Below, piece after piece: positions 28,042 through 36,587 of a stretch of DNA of 64,000 bases; positions within the stretch are counted from its first letter, which is position 1, and each line of letters opens with the position of its first letter. The notes beneath the pieces were generated by a model. It did not search any database and was not told where the DNA came from. It worked only from the letters and a program-made list of their open reading frames with translations. Source of the stretch: Belnapia moabensis DSM 16746 (GTDB taxonomy: Bacteria; Pseudomonadota; Alphaproteobacteria; Acetobacterales; Acetobacteraceae); NCBI RefSeq assembly GCF_000745835.1, contig NZ_JQKB01000007.1, positions 121,867 through 185,866 of the forward strand. The letters run 5' to 3'. A program made the position numbers and the translations under genes.

Positions 28042-29393
28042 TTCGCCTTCCTCCACTCGCCATGTTGCGGCCGTTCCAGGCCGAGATTCTCGCGGAGCGT
28101 GCTGCCCGCGTAGTCCTTGTGGTAGAGGCCGCGCCGCTGCATCTCCGGAACCACGAGCCGGGTGAAGTCCTCGAAGGAGGCCGGGTACTGCGAGGCGACG
28201 AGGACGAAGCCGTCGCAGGCGCGGCCCTCGAACCAAGCCTGCATCTGGTCCACCACCTGCTTCGGCGTGCCGGTGAAATTGGGGAATTCGCGCGTGGTGC
28301 CGCGGCCGGAGAAGGTGACGAAGTCGCGCACCGTCGGGTTCTGCTTGCCGCTCAGCATAACGATCCGGTCCTTGAAGCCGCCCCACGAAAGGTCCGCCAA
28401 CTCCGCATCGGTGAAGGGTTCGTCCATCGGCTTCGAGGCGAAGTCGAAGTTGAGCGCCTCGGAGAGCAGCACGACGCCGTCCTCCGCCGTCGCCAGGGCC
28501 TCGGTGAAGCGGCGCTTCTCTTCTGCCAAAGCTTCAGTCTCGGCGACATTGACATAGACGGCGGGGGCGACCGTTACTTGGTCCGGGTCGCGGCCGGATT
28601 CGGTGACCGCGCGCTTGAGGTCGGCATACTGCTTTTTGCCCGCCTCGATGTTCGGGTAGATGACGAAAATCAGCTCGCCCCAGCGGCCTGCGAAGCGGCG
28701 GCCCCGGCCGGACTGCCCGGCCTGGATCAGCACCGGATGGCCTTGAGGGCTGCGCGGCACCGGTAGCGGGCCATGAGTGCGGAAGAACTTGCCCTCGTAG
28801 CGCACCGGCCGGACCTTGGACGCATCGGCGAAGCGGCCGCTCTCCTTGTCGAGCAGGATGGCGTCGTCTTCCCAAGAGTCCCAGTGGCCCATGACCGCCT
28901 CCATGAACTCGTCGGCGCGGTCGTAACGGAGGTCGTGCTCGAGATGCTCGGTGCGGCCGAAATTCGCCGCCTCGCTGTCGTTGAGCGAGGTGACGACGTT
29001 CCAGGCGGCGCGGCCGCGCGTCATCAGGTCGAGCGTGCCGAACAGGCGGGCGACGTGGAAAGGCTCGTAATAGGTCGTCGAATAGGTCCCGCCGAGGCCG
29101 AGCCGGCTCGTCACCTGCGACATGACGGCGAGGATCGTCGCCGGGTCCATCTTGACGACGCGGATGCCGTTCTCAACCGCCGCCACATGGTCGCGCCCGT
29201 AGATGTCGGGCATCGCCAGCCGGTCGTCGAAGAAGGCGAGGTGGAACTTGCCCTCCTCCAGGATGCGGGCGACGCGGGTGAAGTAGTCGGGCGTCAGGAA
29301 GTCCGTCGCCGCGGCGGGGTGCCGCCAGGAGCCGGGGGCGATGGAGCAATTCTGGGCCTGCAGGAAGCCCACCATCTTGATCGTGCGGTTCAT
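28038..29393 (-). CDS. NtaA/SnaA/DszA-type FMN-dependent monooxygenase
   Basis: 451 residues, start complementary to 29391-29393 after GGGAGGGA. The family block is MVGFLQAQNCSIAPGSWRHP at the N-terminus, then FHLAFFDDRLAMPD, SYSTTYYEPFHVARLF-like barrel strands (GGTYSTTYYEPFHVARLF) and RGRAAWNVVTSLNDSEAANF. GHPVLIQAGQSGRGRRFAG is the flavin phosphate region. These luciferase-like enzymes use reduced FMN from a separate reductase to oxidise nitrilotriacetate, sulphones or similar compounds. No flavin reductase lies in the operon. Substrate unknown; the operon suggests a carboxylate. Confidence 0.9.
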   Translation of the reverse strand: MNRTIKMVGFLQAQNCSIAPGSWRHPAAATDFLTPDYFTRVARILEEGKFHLAFFDDRLAMPDIYGRDHVAAVENGIRVVKMDPATILAVMSQVTSRLGLGGTYSTTYYEPFHVARLFGTLDLMTRGRAAWNVVTSLNDSEAANFGRTEHLEHDLRYDRADEFMEAVMGHWDSWEDDAILLDKESGRFADASKVRPVRYEGKFFRTHGPLPVPRSPQGHPVLIQAGQSGRGRRFAGRWGELIFVIYPNIEAGKKQYADLKRAVTESGRDPDQVTVAPAVYVNVAETEALAEEKRRFTEALATAEDGVVLLSEALNFDFASKPMDEPFTDAELADLSWGGFKDRIVMLSGKQNPTVRDFVTFSGRGTTREFPNFTGTPKQVVDQMQAWFEGRACDGFVLVASQYPASFEDFTRLVVPEMQRRGLYHKDYAGSTLRENLGLERPQHGEWRKAK

Positions 29394-29409
29394 CTCGTTC
29401 CCTCCCGGC

Positions 29410-30615
29410 CTAGATGGCGCCGGACCGCCGCAGCGCGGCGATGTCCTCGGCCACCATGCCCAGCCAATCTCCAAGAATTTCTTGCGTGTCGGCGCCGCGC
29501 GCCCGCCCGGCATGGCGGAAGGTCGGCGGCGTCTCCGTCAGCCGCGGCACCGGCGCCGGCAGCGCCAGCTCCCCGGCCCGCTCGTCGATGATGCGGAGGA
29601 TGTTCTCACGTGCCGCGATATGCGGGTCGGCGAAGATGTCGGCGATGCTGTTGATCGGACCCCAGGGCACCTCGGCCGCGTCGCAGGCGGCGCCGAGCTG
29701 CTTCATCGTCATCCCCGCAGCCCAATCAGCGACGATGCCGTTCACCTCGGCGCGGTTGGCGATGCGCTGCGCCGTCTTCTCGAATCGGTCCGGTGCAGTC
29801 AGCTCCGGTCGCCCCATCGCCTCGGCAAGGCGCGCGAAGATTTTGTCGCTGGTGCAGGCGATCGCCACCCAGCGACCGTCGCCGGTCTGCCAATGGCCAT
29901 GCGGCACCACGGTCGGCACGTCGGCACCCATGCGCTCGCGCACATAGCCGGTCTTCGCGTAAGCGGGGGCGATCTCGTCGAGAAGGCGGAAGACGCTCTC
30001 ATAAAGACCGATATCGACATCCTGCCCATGCCCCGTGCGCTCCGCGACGCGCAGCGCCATCAGCACGCCGAGCGCCCCCCAGATGCCGGAGAGGTAGTCG
30101 GCGAGCGAGGTGGAGCCGGGCACGACGGGCTTCCCGTCCGGCTCGCCGGCCAGGAAGCTGAGCCCGCCGAAGCCGTGCGCCACGCGAGCGAAGCCGGGCA
30201 GGCCACGCCGTGGCCCGGTCTGCCCATAAGCGCTGACCCGCAGCACGACGAGCCTCGGGTTGATCTCGCGCAGCGCATCCGGGCCGAGGCCCCACTTCTC
30301 CAGCGTGCCGGGACGGAAATTCTCGAGCAGCACGTCGGATTGCGCGACCAGCCTGCGGAACACCGCCGCGCCCTCCGGGTGGCGCAGGTCGAGCGTCATG
30401 CATTGCTTGTTCCGCGCCTCGCTCAGCCAGGCGAGGGTGTCGCCGCACTCGGTCGGGGTGCCGAAGGCGCGCATCGGGTCGCCGAGCTTCGGATGCTCGA
30501 TCTTCAGCACCGTCGCGCCGAAATCGGCGAGGATGGTGCCGGCGAAGGGCGCGGCGAGGAAGGTGGCGATGTCGAGCACCTTCACGCCCGCCATGGGCAT
30601 CGCAGGCGCGCTCAT
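29410..30615 (-). CDS. class III (CaiB/BaiF) CoA-transferase
   Basis: 401 residues. The start complementary to 30613-30615 overlaps the stop of the upstream lyase gene (ATGA). The opening MAGVKVLDIATFLAAPFAGT, DFGATVLKIEHPKLGDPMR, LRHPEGAAVFRRLVAQSDVL and ENFRPGTLEKWGL are classic family III blocks. At the place I align with the aspartate nucleophile of formyl-CoA transferase the sequence reads DIGLYES, with Glu; an alignment is needed before drawing a conclusion. The enzyme should move CoA between carboxylic acids, activating the operon's substrate. The monooxygenase gene follows after 16 bases. Confidence 0.9.
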   Translation of the reverse strand: MSAPAMPMAGVKVLDIATFLAAPFAGTILADFGATVLKIEHPKLGDPMRAFGTPTECGDTLAWLSEARNKQCMTLDLRHPEGAAVFRRLVAQSDVLLENFRPGTLEKWGLGPDALREINPRLVVLRVSAYGQTGPRRGLPGFARVAHGFGGLSFLAGEPDGKPVVPGSTSLADYLSGIWGALGVLMALRVAERTGHGQDVDIGLYESVFRLLDEIAPAYAKTGYVRERMGADVPTVVPHGHWQTGDGRWVAIACTSDKIFARLAEAMGRPELTAPDRFEKTAQRIANRAEVNGIVADWAAGMTMKQLGAACDAAEVPWGPINSIADIFADPHIAARENILRIIDERAGELALPAPVPRLTETPPTFRHAGRARGADTQEILGDWLGMVAEDIAALRRSGAI

Positions 30616-31553
30616 GCCTCGAGCCCCGCCTGCCGCAGGATGTCGCGCGCCATCAGCGCATGCACGGCATCGACCATCATCCCATCCTCCGCAGCCGCAC
30701 CGGCCCCTGCTGCTTCCGCCCGGGCGAGCGTCGCCAGGACCTTCCTTGCCCATGCGATCCGCGCCTCGTCCGGCGAGAAGACCGCGTTGATCGGGTCGAT
30801 CTGGTCGGGGTGGATCGCCCATTTCCCCTCGTAGCCGAGCGCCCGCGAGCGGATGGCCGAGGCGCGCAGTCCCTCCCCGTCGCGGAAATCCGCATAGACG
30901 GCATCGATCGGCCGCACACCAGCCGCCCGGCAGGCATTGGCGATGCGGGCCAGCGCATAGTGCCACTGGTCGTTGATCGCGCCCGAGAGCGCGTAGTCCG
31001 GGTTGGGCAGGCCGACGACCGTGTCCGGTGTCCGCATCTCGCGCATGTAGTCGCCGAGGCCGAATATCACCGTCTCGACGCGCGGATGCGCCTCGGCGAT
31101 CTCCTCGACACGGCCGACGCCCTTCGCGGTCTCGACCAGTGCTGCGATGCCGATGCGCGGGCGGCCGGTCGCCGCCTCGACACCATCGAGAAGGGCGGCG
31201 AGGAAGCGGATGTCGAAGGCCTCGCCCGCCTTGGGCAGCACGATGCGGTCAAGGCGCGGGCAGGTCTCGGCGACCTCGATGATGTCGCGGTGGCACCAGG
31301 GCGTGCCGATGCCGTTCACCCGGACCGACATGATGCGCGGGCCCCAATCGACCTCATTCAGGGCGGCGATGGCGGCGGCGCGCGCCTCCTCCTTGCGACC
31401 CGGCGCCACGCCATCCTCGAGGTCGAGGACGATGGCATCCGCTGCACCCGCGGCCGCCTTGGCGAAGAACCGGCCCGAGGTAGCCGGCACCGAGAGCTCG
31501 CTGCGTTGCGGCCGCTTGGCTCTGGCCTCGACGCTCATCGCCTGCGGTGTCAC
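30612..31553 (-). CDS. CoA-ester lyase, HpcH/CitE family
   Basis: 313 residues from GTG complementary to 31551-31553, chosen because GGAGGG lies seven bases upstream; ATG at 31538 is an alternative. Motifs of the citrate-lyase beta/malyl-CoA lyase barrel: AIVLDLEDGVAPGRKEEAR, IMSVRVNGIGTPWCHRD, DRIVLPKAGEAFDI, AALVETAKGVGRVEEIAEAH and IFGLGDYMREM. Such enzymes cleave or form beta-hydroxyacyl-CoA esters (malyl-, beta-methylmalyl-, citramalyl-CoA) with Mg2+. It is the first gene of the operon and its start codon lies 12 bases from that of the divergent LysR gene. Confidence 0.88.
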   Translation of the reverse strand: MTPQAMSVEARAKRPQRSELSVPATSGRFFAKAAAGAADAIVLDLEDGVAPGRKEEARAAAIAALNEVDWGPRIMSVRVNGIGTPWCHRDIIEVAETCPRLDRIVLPKAGEAFDIRFLAALLDGVEAATGRPRIGIAALVETAKGVGRVEEIAEAHPRVETVIFGLGDYMREMRTPDTVVGLPNPDYALSGAINDQWHYALARIANACRAAGVRPIDAVYADFRDGEGLRASAIRSRALGYEGKWAIHPDQIDPINAVFSPDEARIAWARKVLATLARAEAAGAGAAAEDGMMVDAVHALMARDILRQAGLEA

Positions 31554-31565
31554 GCTGCGCCCTCC

Positions 31566-32465
31566 ATGTCCGTCAACCTCAAGCTGCTGAACGCCTTCCT
31601 GCTCGTCGCGGAGCACCGCAGCTTCCGCCGCGCCGCGGAGCTGTCCGGCCGCTCGCAATCGGCGCTGAGCCTGCAGGTGCGGGAGCTGGAGGGGCAGCTC
31701 GGCGCCCCGCTTTTCCATCGCACCACACGCGCCGTCGGGCTGACACCGGAGGGTGAGGCGCTGCTGCCGCATGCCCGCCGCGCCAATGCCGAGCTGGAGG
31801 CCGGGCTGCGCCGCGTCCGCGCCGCGGCGGCGATGGAGGCTGGGCGGCTGGCCCTCGGCTGCCCGCCGCATGTGGCGGAGACGGTGCTGCCGCCGCTGCT
31901 CGCCGCCTTCCACCGCGCGCATCCGCGCGTCGCCATCCATCTGCGGGAGATGCCGCAGGCTGCGGTGCTGGAAGGCGTCAGGCGGCAGGACCTCGAATTC
32001 GGTATCGGCCCGCGCCCGGCCCATGCGCCGAGCCTTGGCTTCACCCCGCTCAGGGAGGAGGCGATCCTGGCGCTGGCCGCGCCGCGCTTCATCCCGAAAG
32101 GCGCGCGCAGCCTGCCGCTGGCGGCGCTCGGCCGGCTGCCGATCCTCATCACCAGCGGGACGAATACGATGCGGGCGATGGTGGAGGAGGCGGCGGCGAG
32201 CATCGGCACCTCCTTCGACCCCTGCTGCGAGGTGCAGATGCCAGCGACGGCCATCGCGCTCGCCGCCGAGGGGCTCGGGGTTGCGGTGATCCCGGAACTG
32301 GCCCTGCCACGCCGGCGGCCGGCCGGGCTGCGCGTGCTGCCCATCACCGACCCGCCGCTGCTGCGCGAGATCGGCCTCGTGCAGTTGCGGGGCAGCCGGT
32401 TGTCGCCGGCGGCCACGGCCTTCATCGGCCTGCTGGAGGCGGCCCTCACCAGGCCTGCCGCGTAG
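31566..32465 (+). CDS. LysR-family transcriptional regulator of the catabolic operon
   Basis: 299 residues. The helix-turn-helix begins at once: LKLLNAFLLVAEHRSFRRAA and LSGRSQSALSLQVRELEGQL (residues about 4-43). An effector-binding domain follows (LALGCPPHVAETVLPPLLAA; ALAAEGLGVAVIPELALP). The start ATG 31566 leaves only 12 bases to the GTG of the lyase gene on the other strand, so both promoters must overlap the opposite coding sequence or produce very short leaders. LysR proteins commonly control the divergent operon with a pathway intermediate as inducer, which is the likely arrangement here. Confidence 0.9.
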   Translation: MSVNLKLLNAFLLVAEHRSFRRAAELSGRSQSALSLQVRELEGQLGAPLFHRTTRAVGLTPEGEALLPHARRANAELEAGLRRVRAAAAMEAGRLALGCPPHVAETVLPPLLAAFHRAHPRVAIHLREMPQAAVLEGVRRQDLEFGIGPRPAHAPSLGFTPLREEAILALAAPRFIPKGARSLPLAALGRLPILITSGTNTMRAMVEEAAASIGTSFDPCCEVQMPATAIALAAEGLGVAVIPELALPRRRPAGLRVLPITDPPLLREIGLVQLRGSRLSPAATAFIGLLEAALTRPAA

Positions 32466-32772
32466 GACGTCATGTTTCCACCCTGTTTTCCCGATCGAAG
32501 CGCGCCCGTGGGCCGAGCGTCCAGCGAGTTTCGGCAAGCGATTGATCGCGTTTCGCGATCACCGGCGGATGCTGTCTGCGGGTAGGGAGATCGGCGCCGG
32601 CCTGCGCGCGCGCACCGCCGCTCAGCGCCGCGTCAGCGAAATGCTGACGCAGGTCGTCCAGTCTTTAGGTCCAGCCATCGGCTTGCCGCGGGACACCGCT
32701 GCTGGGCCGGTCGGGCGGCCGCTCTCAATCCGCCGATAGTCCCTGCTGACGCTGTCCGGCGCCGGACAGGGG
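32466..32772. other. intergenic region with three perfect inverted repeats
   Basis: No gene is visible between the convergent LysR and GST genes. Three perfect hairpins are present: TGATCGCG-TTT-CGCGATCA (32543-32561), GCGTCAGC-GAAAT-GCTGACGC (32630-32650) and the 18-base palindrome CTGTCCGGC-GCCGGACAG (32752-32769). The last lies four bases beyond the GST stop and may be its terminator, although none has a U-run. The other two could be terminators, operators or parts of a small RNA. Confidence 0.45.
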
Positions 32773-33462
32773 TCAGGCAGTACAGGCCGGCACTTCGCGC
32801 GCGAGGCCGCCATGCAGGTCGAGCATCCGCTCCTGCCAGTCATGCACCGCATCGCCCGGTTCCAGCAACGGCAGCGGGCTGACGACGCGCGGCCACATCA
32901 GCGTGCCGAAGACGCAGTAGTCGCCGTAGTCGGGCACGCTGCCGCCGAGGAAGGGCTGATGGCGCAGCAGGTGCCGCAGCGGCAGCAGCAGCGCGCGGAA
33001 TTCCGGCAGCCGCGCCTCGCGTCCCACCGTCACCTGGGCGAGCGTCATTCCGAAGCGCTTCTCGCGGCTCTCGATGAAATAGGCGCGGTCCTTCGCGTCG
33101 AGCAGAGCCGGGATGTCGGAGACGATGAGCTTCGCCAGCGCGGGCAGCAGCACCGTATCCGACCAGGTGGCGAGGAAGCGCTGCGCCGCGGGCGAGCCCT
33201 GGAACAGGTTCGGCGCTTCCGGGTAGCATTCCTCCAGATATTCGGCGATGGCCCAGCTGTCGGCGACGGTCTTCGCCCCGTCGACCAGCACCGGCACCTT
33301 GTCGGTGCCGGCGAAGGCGATCGCATCGCGATCGGTGAAGCGCCAGGGGACAACCTCGGCGTCCACTCCCTTGTGGGCGAGGGCCATGCGGCTCCGCCAG
33401 CAATAGGGACTGAAGCGTCGTGCCGGATCGGTGCCGCAGAGTTCGAAGAGCTTGCGTGCCAT
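32773..33462 (-). CDS. glutathione S-transferase family protein
   Basis: 229 residues from ATG complementary to 33460-33462, with GGGGGAT upstream. The thioredoxin-like N-terminal domain has LCGTDPARRFSPYCWRSRMA, DKVPVLVDGAK (cis-Pro) and VADSWAIAEYLEECYPEAPN with the Ser-type glutathione contact. The C-terminal helical domain includes LAQVTVGREARLPEFRALLL and FLGGSVPDYGDYCVFGTLMW. It resembles the beta-etherase/GstA-like bacterial branch. Role and electrophilic substrate are unknown. It is divergent from an SDR gene 252 bases away. Confidence 0.85.
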   Translation of the reverse strand: MARKLFELCGTDPARRFSPYCWRSRMALAHKGVDAEVVPWRFTDRDAIAFAGTDKVPVLVDGAKTVADSWAIAEYLEECYPEAPNLFQGSPAAQRFLATWSDTVLLPALAKLIVSDIPALLDAKDRAYFIESREKRFGMTLAQVTVGREARLPEFRALLLPLRHLLRHQPFLGGSVPDYGDYCVFGTLMWPRVVSPLPLLEPGDAVHDWQERMLDLHGGLAREVPACTA

Positions 33463-33714
33463 GGTCCGTGATCCCCCGATCATGCCGCGGAACCATACCC
33501 CAATCGCAAGTGTCGCCGAAACCACCGCGATGCCGATCCGGGCATGACACCGGAACCCAAGCTCCTTCGTTGCACGTCTGCGCAAGGGCCTGGCGGCGCT
33601 TTCGCGTCATGGTTGACGCCATGGCGGGCGATCGTGGACTCCGCCCCGGGGTGGGCGGGTTGCGGCGGCGCGATGCGGGCGCCCATAGTCCGGGACCAGG
33701 GGAAGGAAACGGGC

Positions 33715-34470
33715 ATGGCGAGGCTCCAAGGCAAGGTCGCCCTCATCACCGGCGCGGGCATCGGCATCGGCCGAGCGACGGCCGAACTCTTCGCGCGCGA
33801 AGCTGCGCGGGTGGCGGTCGCCGAGATCGACCCCGCCGCGGGCGAGGAGACGGCGCAGCGCATCGCCGCCGCCGGGGGCGAGGCCATCGCCATCCCCACC
33901 GATGTGCGGGAGGAGGCGCAGATGGAGGCCGCCATCCGCCGTACCGTGCAGCATTGGGGGCGGCTCGACGTGCTGCACAACAATGCCGGCGGCTCGACGC
34001 TGGAGGACGGGCCGGTGACGGAGGCGCCGATCGGCGAGTTCTGGCGCGCCATCACGCTCGATCTCTTCGGCACCTTCCTCGGCTGCCGCTTCGGCATCCC
34101 GGCGATCATCGCCTCGGGCGGCGGAGCGGTGATCAACATGACCTCCATCGTGGCGCTGATGGGCTTCCCGGGGCGGGATTGCTACACGGCGGCCAAGGGC
34201 GGCGTCGCGGCGCTGACCCGCTCGCTCGCCGTCGAATACGCGGCGCAGCGGGTGCGGGTGAATGCCATAGCACCCTGCGTCACCCTCACCCCAAGGGTCG
34301 AGCGGCTGCTCGCCGGCAATGCGGCGGCGCGGCAGGTGGCGGAGGGCCACCTGCTCGGCCTCGGTGAGCCGGTGGACATGGCGCAGGCGGCGCTCTGGCT
34401 CGCCTCCGACGAGAGCCGCATCGTCACCGGCCAGGTGATCCCGGTCGACAGCGGGGCGGTCGTGGCATGA
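33715..34470 (+). CDS. SDR-family NAD(P)-dependent oxidoreductase
   Basis: 251 residues. ATG 33715 is preceded by GGAAGGAAAC and gives the standard N-terminus GKVALITGAGIGIGRATAEL. The acidic end of beta-2 (VAEIDPAAGEE) predicts NAD preference. NNAGG, NMTSI with Ser and YTAAKGG (Tyr-x-x-x-Lys) form the catalytic set. The C-terminus ends in the usual QVIPVDSGAVVA. Classical SDRs oxidise secondary alcohols or reduce ketones, here of unknown identity. The following dehydrogenase gene starts 70 bases on and may act in the same pathway. Confidence 0.9.
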   Translation: MARLQGKVALITGAGIGIGRATAELFAREAARVAVAEIDPAAGEETAQRIAAAGGEAIAIPTDVREEAQMEAAIRRTVQHWGRLDVLHNNAGGSTLEDGPVTEAPIGEFWRAITLDLFGTFLGCRFGIPAIIASGGGAVINMTSIVALMGFPGRDCYTAAKGGVAALTRSLAVEYAAQRVRVNAIAPCVTLTPRVERLLAGNAAARQVAEGHLLGLGEPVDMAQAALWLASDESRIVTGQVIPVDSGAVVA

Positions 34471-34540
34471 TGCGGCCCGATGACCGGAGCGCCGAATGGC
34501 ACACAGGGCTGGATCGGCCCGCCATGCGAGGAAACCAGGC

Positions 34541-35428
34541 ATGACCAGTATTGGATTCATTGGCCTCGGCCAGATGGGCGCGCCGATGGCGGCGCGGCTG
34601 CTCGGCACAGATGTCTCGCTCCATGTCTACGACCCGCGGCCGGAAGCGGCCGCGGCGCTCGTGGCGCAGGGCGCCATCGGCTGCCCGAGCGCGCGGGCCG
34701 TCGCCGATGCGGCGGAGATCGTCCTCGCCTGCCTGCCCAATGGTCAGGTCAGCGAGGCGGTGGCGGCAGAAGTCGCCGATGGCGGCGCCGTCAAACTCTA
34801 TGCGGAGATGTCGACCATCGGCCGCGTGACGGTCGAAGGCATTGCGGCGCGGCTGGCGGAGCGCGGCATCGTCATGGTGGATGCGCCCATCAGCGGCGGG
34901 CCCGCGGGCGCGCGGGCGGGGACGCTCGCCATGCTCGCCGCCGGGGCGCCGGAGGCAGTGGCGCGGCTCAGGCCCTGGCAGGAGCGGATCGGGCGCGTGG
35001 TCTTCACCCTCGGCGAACGGCCGGGGCAGGCGCAGGTGATGAAGCTCGTCAACAACCTGGTCTTCGCCGCCAACATGGTCGCCGGCTTCGAGGGGCTCGC
35101 CATGGGCGCCAAGGCGGGGCTCGACCCGGATACCATGCTGGCGATGTTGAATGCCGGGACGGGGCGCAGTGTCGTCACCGAGCGCGTGGCGGAGGAGGTG
35201 CTGGCGCGGCGCTTCGCCTTCGGCGCGGCGATCGCGGTGGTGGACAAGGATGTGAAGCTTGGCCTCGCCGAGGCGTCGTCGCTCGACGTGCCGATGTGGG
35301 GGATCGAGCAGGCGGCGCGGGTCTGGCGCTTCGCCGCCGGGCATGGGATGGCGGGGGAGGATATCTCGGCGCTTGCCCGGCTGATGGAAGGCTGGGCCGG
35401 GGCGGAGATCAGGAGCCGGCAGGAGTAA
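34541..35428 (+). CDS. 3-hydroxyisobutyrate dehydrogenase-like NAD(P)-dependent enzyme
   Basis: 295 residues, ATG 34541 after GAGGAAA. The Rossmann start MTSIGFIGLGQMGAPMAARL and VDAPISGGPAGARAGTLAML are family signatures, and the catalytic Lys lies in QVMKLVNNLVFAAN near 170. The family reduces or oxidises beta-hydroxy acids such as tartronate semialdehyde, 3-hydroxyisobutyrate or L-threonate. It lies after the SDR gene and six bases before the DUF2188 gene, so a small operon is likely. The specific substrate cannot be assigned. Confidence 0.9.
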   Translation: MTSIGFIGLGQMGAPMAARLLGTDVSLHVYDPRPEAAAALVAQGAIGCPSARAVADAAEIVLACLPNGQVSEAVAAEVADGGAVKLYAEMSTIGRVTVEGIAARLAERGIVMVDAPISGGPAGARAGTLAMLAAGAPEAVARLRPWQERIGRVVFTLGERPGQAQVMKLVNNLVFAANMVAGFEGLAMGAKAGLDPDTMLAMLNAGTGRSVVTERVAEEVLARRFAFGAAIAVVDKDVKLGLAEASSLDVPMWGIEQAARVWRFAAGHGMAGEDISALARLMEGWAGAEIRSRQE

Positions 35429-35433
35429 GGCGG

Positions 35434-35673
35434 ATGGCGAAGATCCACTACAAGATCGTCCAGCACGATGGCGGCTGGGCCTACAAGCTCGGCGATGTCT
35501 TCTCGGAATCCTATCCCACGCATGACGCCGCGATGCGGGCGGCGAAGCGAGTGGCGCAGGAGCAGCACATCCCCGGCGACGACGCCTATATCGAATACCA
35601 GGACGAGAAGGGCGAATGGCGGACCGAGTATTCGGCGGGCGGCGACCGGCCGGATGCGGATGTGACGGACTAG
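35434..35673 (+). CDS. DUF2188-like small protein
   Basis: 79 residues starting MAKIHYKIVQHDGGWAYKLG, then VFSESYPTHDAAMRAAKRVA and YIEYQDEKGEWRTEY. The pattern of a short strand with H-D-G-G-W, a helix and a final W-x-x-E-Y strand fits DUF2188. Function unknown. It starts six bases after the dehydrogenase stop. Its TAG shares the palindrome CTAG with the stop of the convergent glycosyltransferase gene. Confidence 0.75.
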   Translation: MAKIHYKIVQHDGGWAYKLGDVFSESYPTHDAAMRAAKRVAQEQHIPGDDAYIEYQDEKGEWRTEYSAGGDRPDADVTD

Positions 35674-36587
35674 GACGCCACCAGCCCCGCCAGCGCCGCG
35701 CGTACCTCGGCCACCTCCAACGCGGCGAGGCTCGGGTGGCGCAGAACGGCGACGGCGCGGCCGCGCGGGGCGCAGAGGGCCGGGTCGCTCTCCGGGCCGA
35801 AGAGCACGAGCGTCGGGCAGCCGGCGGCGGCGGCGAGATGCGTCGGGCCGGTGTCGTTGCCGATGGCGAAGGCGGCGCGGCGGGCGACGGCGCCGAGGCC
35901 GGCGAGGCTGGTGCGGCCGGTCAGGTCGATCACCCTGGCCTGCCGGGCGATGGCGGCGGCGAGCGGCGCCTCGGCCGGGCCGCCCACGACGGCGACGGGC
36001 AGGCCGAGAGTCGCGGCGAGCGCGGCGAAGCGCTCCACCGGCCAGCGCTTCAGCGGGCGGCCGGGCGAGGCGCCGGGGATCAGCAGGGCGAAGCGCGCCG
36101 GCAGGCCGAGGCCGGAGATGTCGTCATCCAGCCAATCGAGGGCGGGGGCCGGGAAATCGGCGATGCCGGCCATTTCCAGCTGCTCGCGCTGGCGCTCGGC
36201 GGTGTGCATCAGGTCCCGCGCCGGGTTGGCATGCGGGTGGCTGGCGCCGGGGGCGATGCCGGACCACTCGGCGCCGTTGCCGACCATCAGCCGGTAGCGG
36301 GAGGAGCGGGAGGAGGTCTGCAAATCATAGACCCGCTCGAAGCGGGCGGCGCGCAGACGGCGGGCCAGGCGCCAGAGGGCGGGCAGGTCGGACCAGGCAG
36401 GGCGGCCGTCATCCCAGATGCGGTCGAACCAGGGGCTGCGGGCGAGCAGGCCGGCATAGGGCGGCGTCGTCAGCAGGGTGATCTCGGCGCCCGGGTGATG
36501 GGCGCGGATGGCGGCGAAGGGGCCGAAGGCCTGCACCACATCGCCGAGCGCGGCGAGCTTGATGACGAGGATGCGGCCGGCCGTCAT
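35670..36587 (-). CDS. glycosyltransferase family 9 protein
   Basis: 305 residues. MTAGRILVIKLAALGDVVQA (G-D-V/I motif), LLIPGASPGRPLKRWPVERF and NDTGPTHLAAAAGCPTLVLF match the heptosyltransferase/GT9 family acting on ADP-heptose. It would add heptose or a related sugar in LPS or another envelope glycan at the cytoplasmic face. Its ATG overlaps the stop of the GT4 gene upstream (ATGA), so both are coupled. No other LPS-core genes are next to it. Confidence 0.9.
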   Translation of the reverse strand: MTAGRILVIKLAALGDVVQAFGPFAAIRAHHPGAEITLLTTPPYAGLLARSPWFDRIWDDGRPAWSDLPALWRLARRLRAARFERVYDLQTSSRSSRYRLMVGNGAEWSGIAPGASHPHANPARDLMHTAERQREQLEMAGIADFPAPALDWLDDDISGLGLPARFALLIPGASPGRPLKRWPVERFAALAATLGLPVAVVGGPAEAPLAAAIARQARVIDLTGRTSLAGLGAVARRAAFAIGNDTGPTHLAAAAGCPTLVLFGPESDPALCAPRGRAVAVLRHPSLAALEVAEVRAALAGLVAS

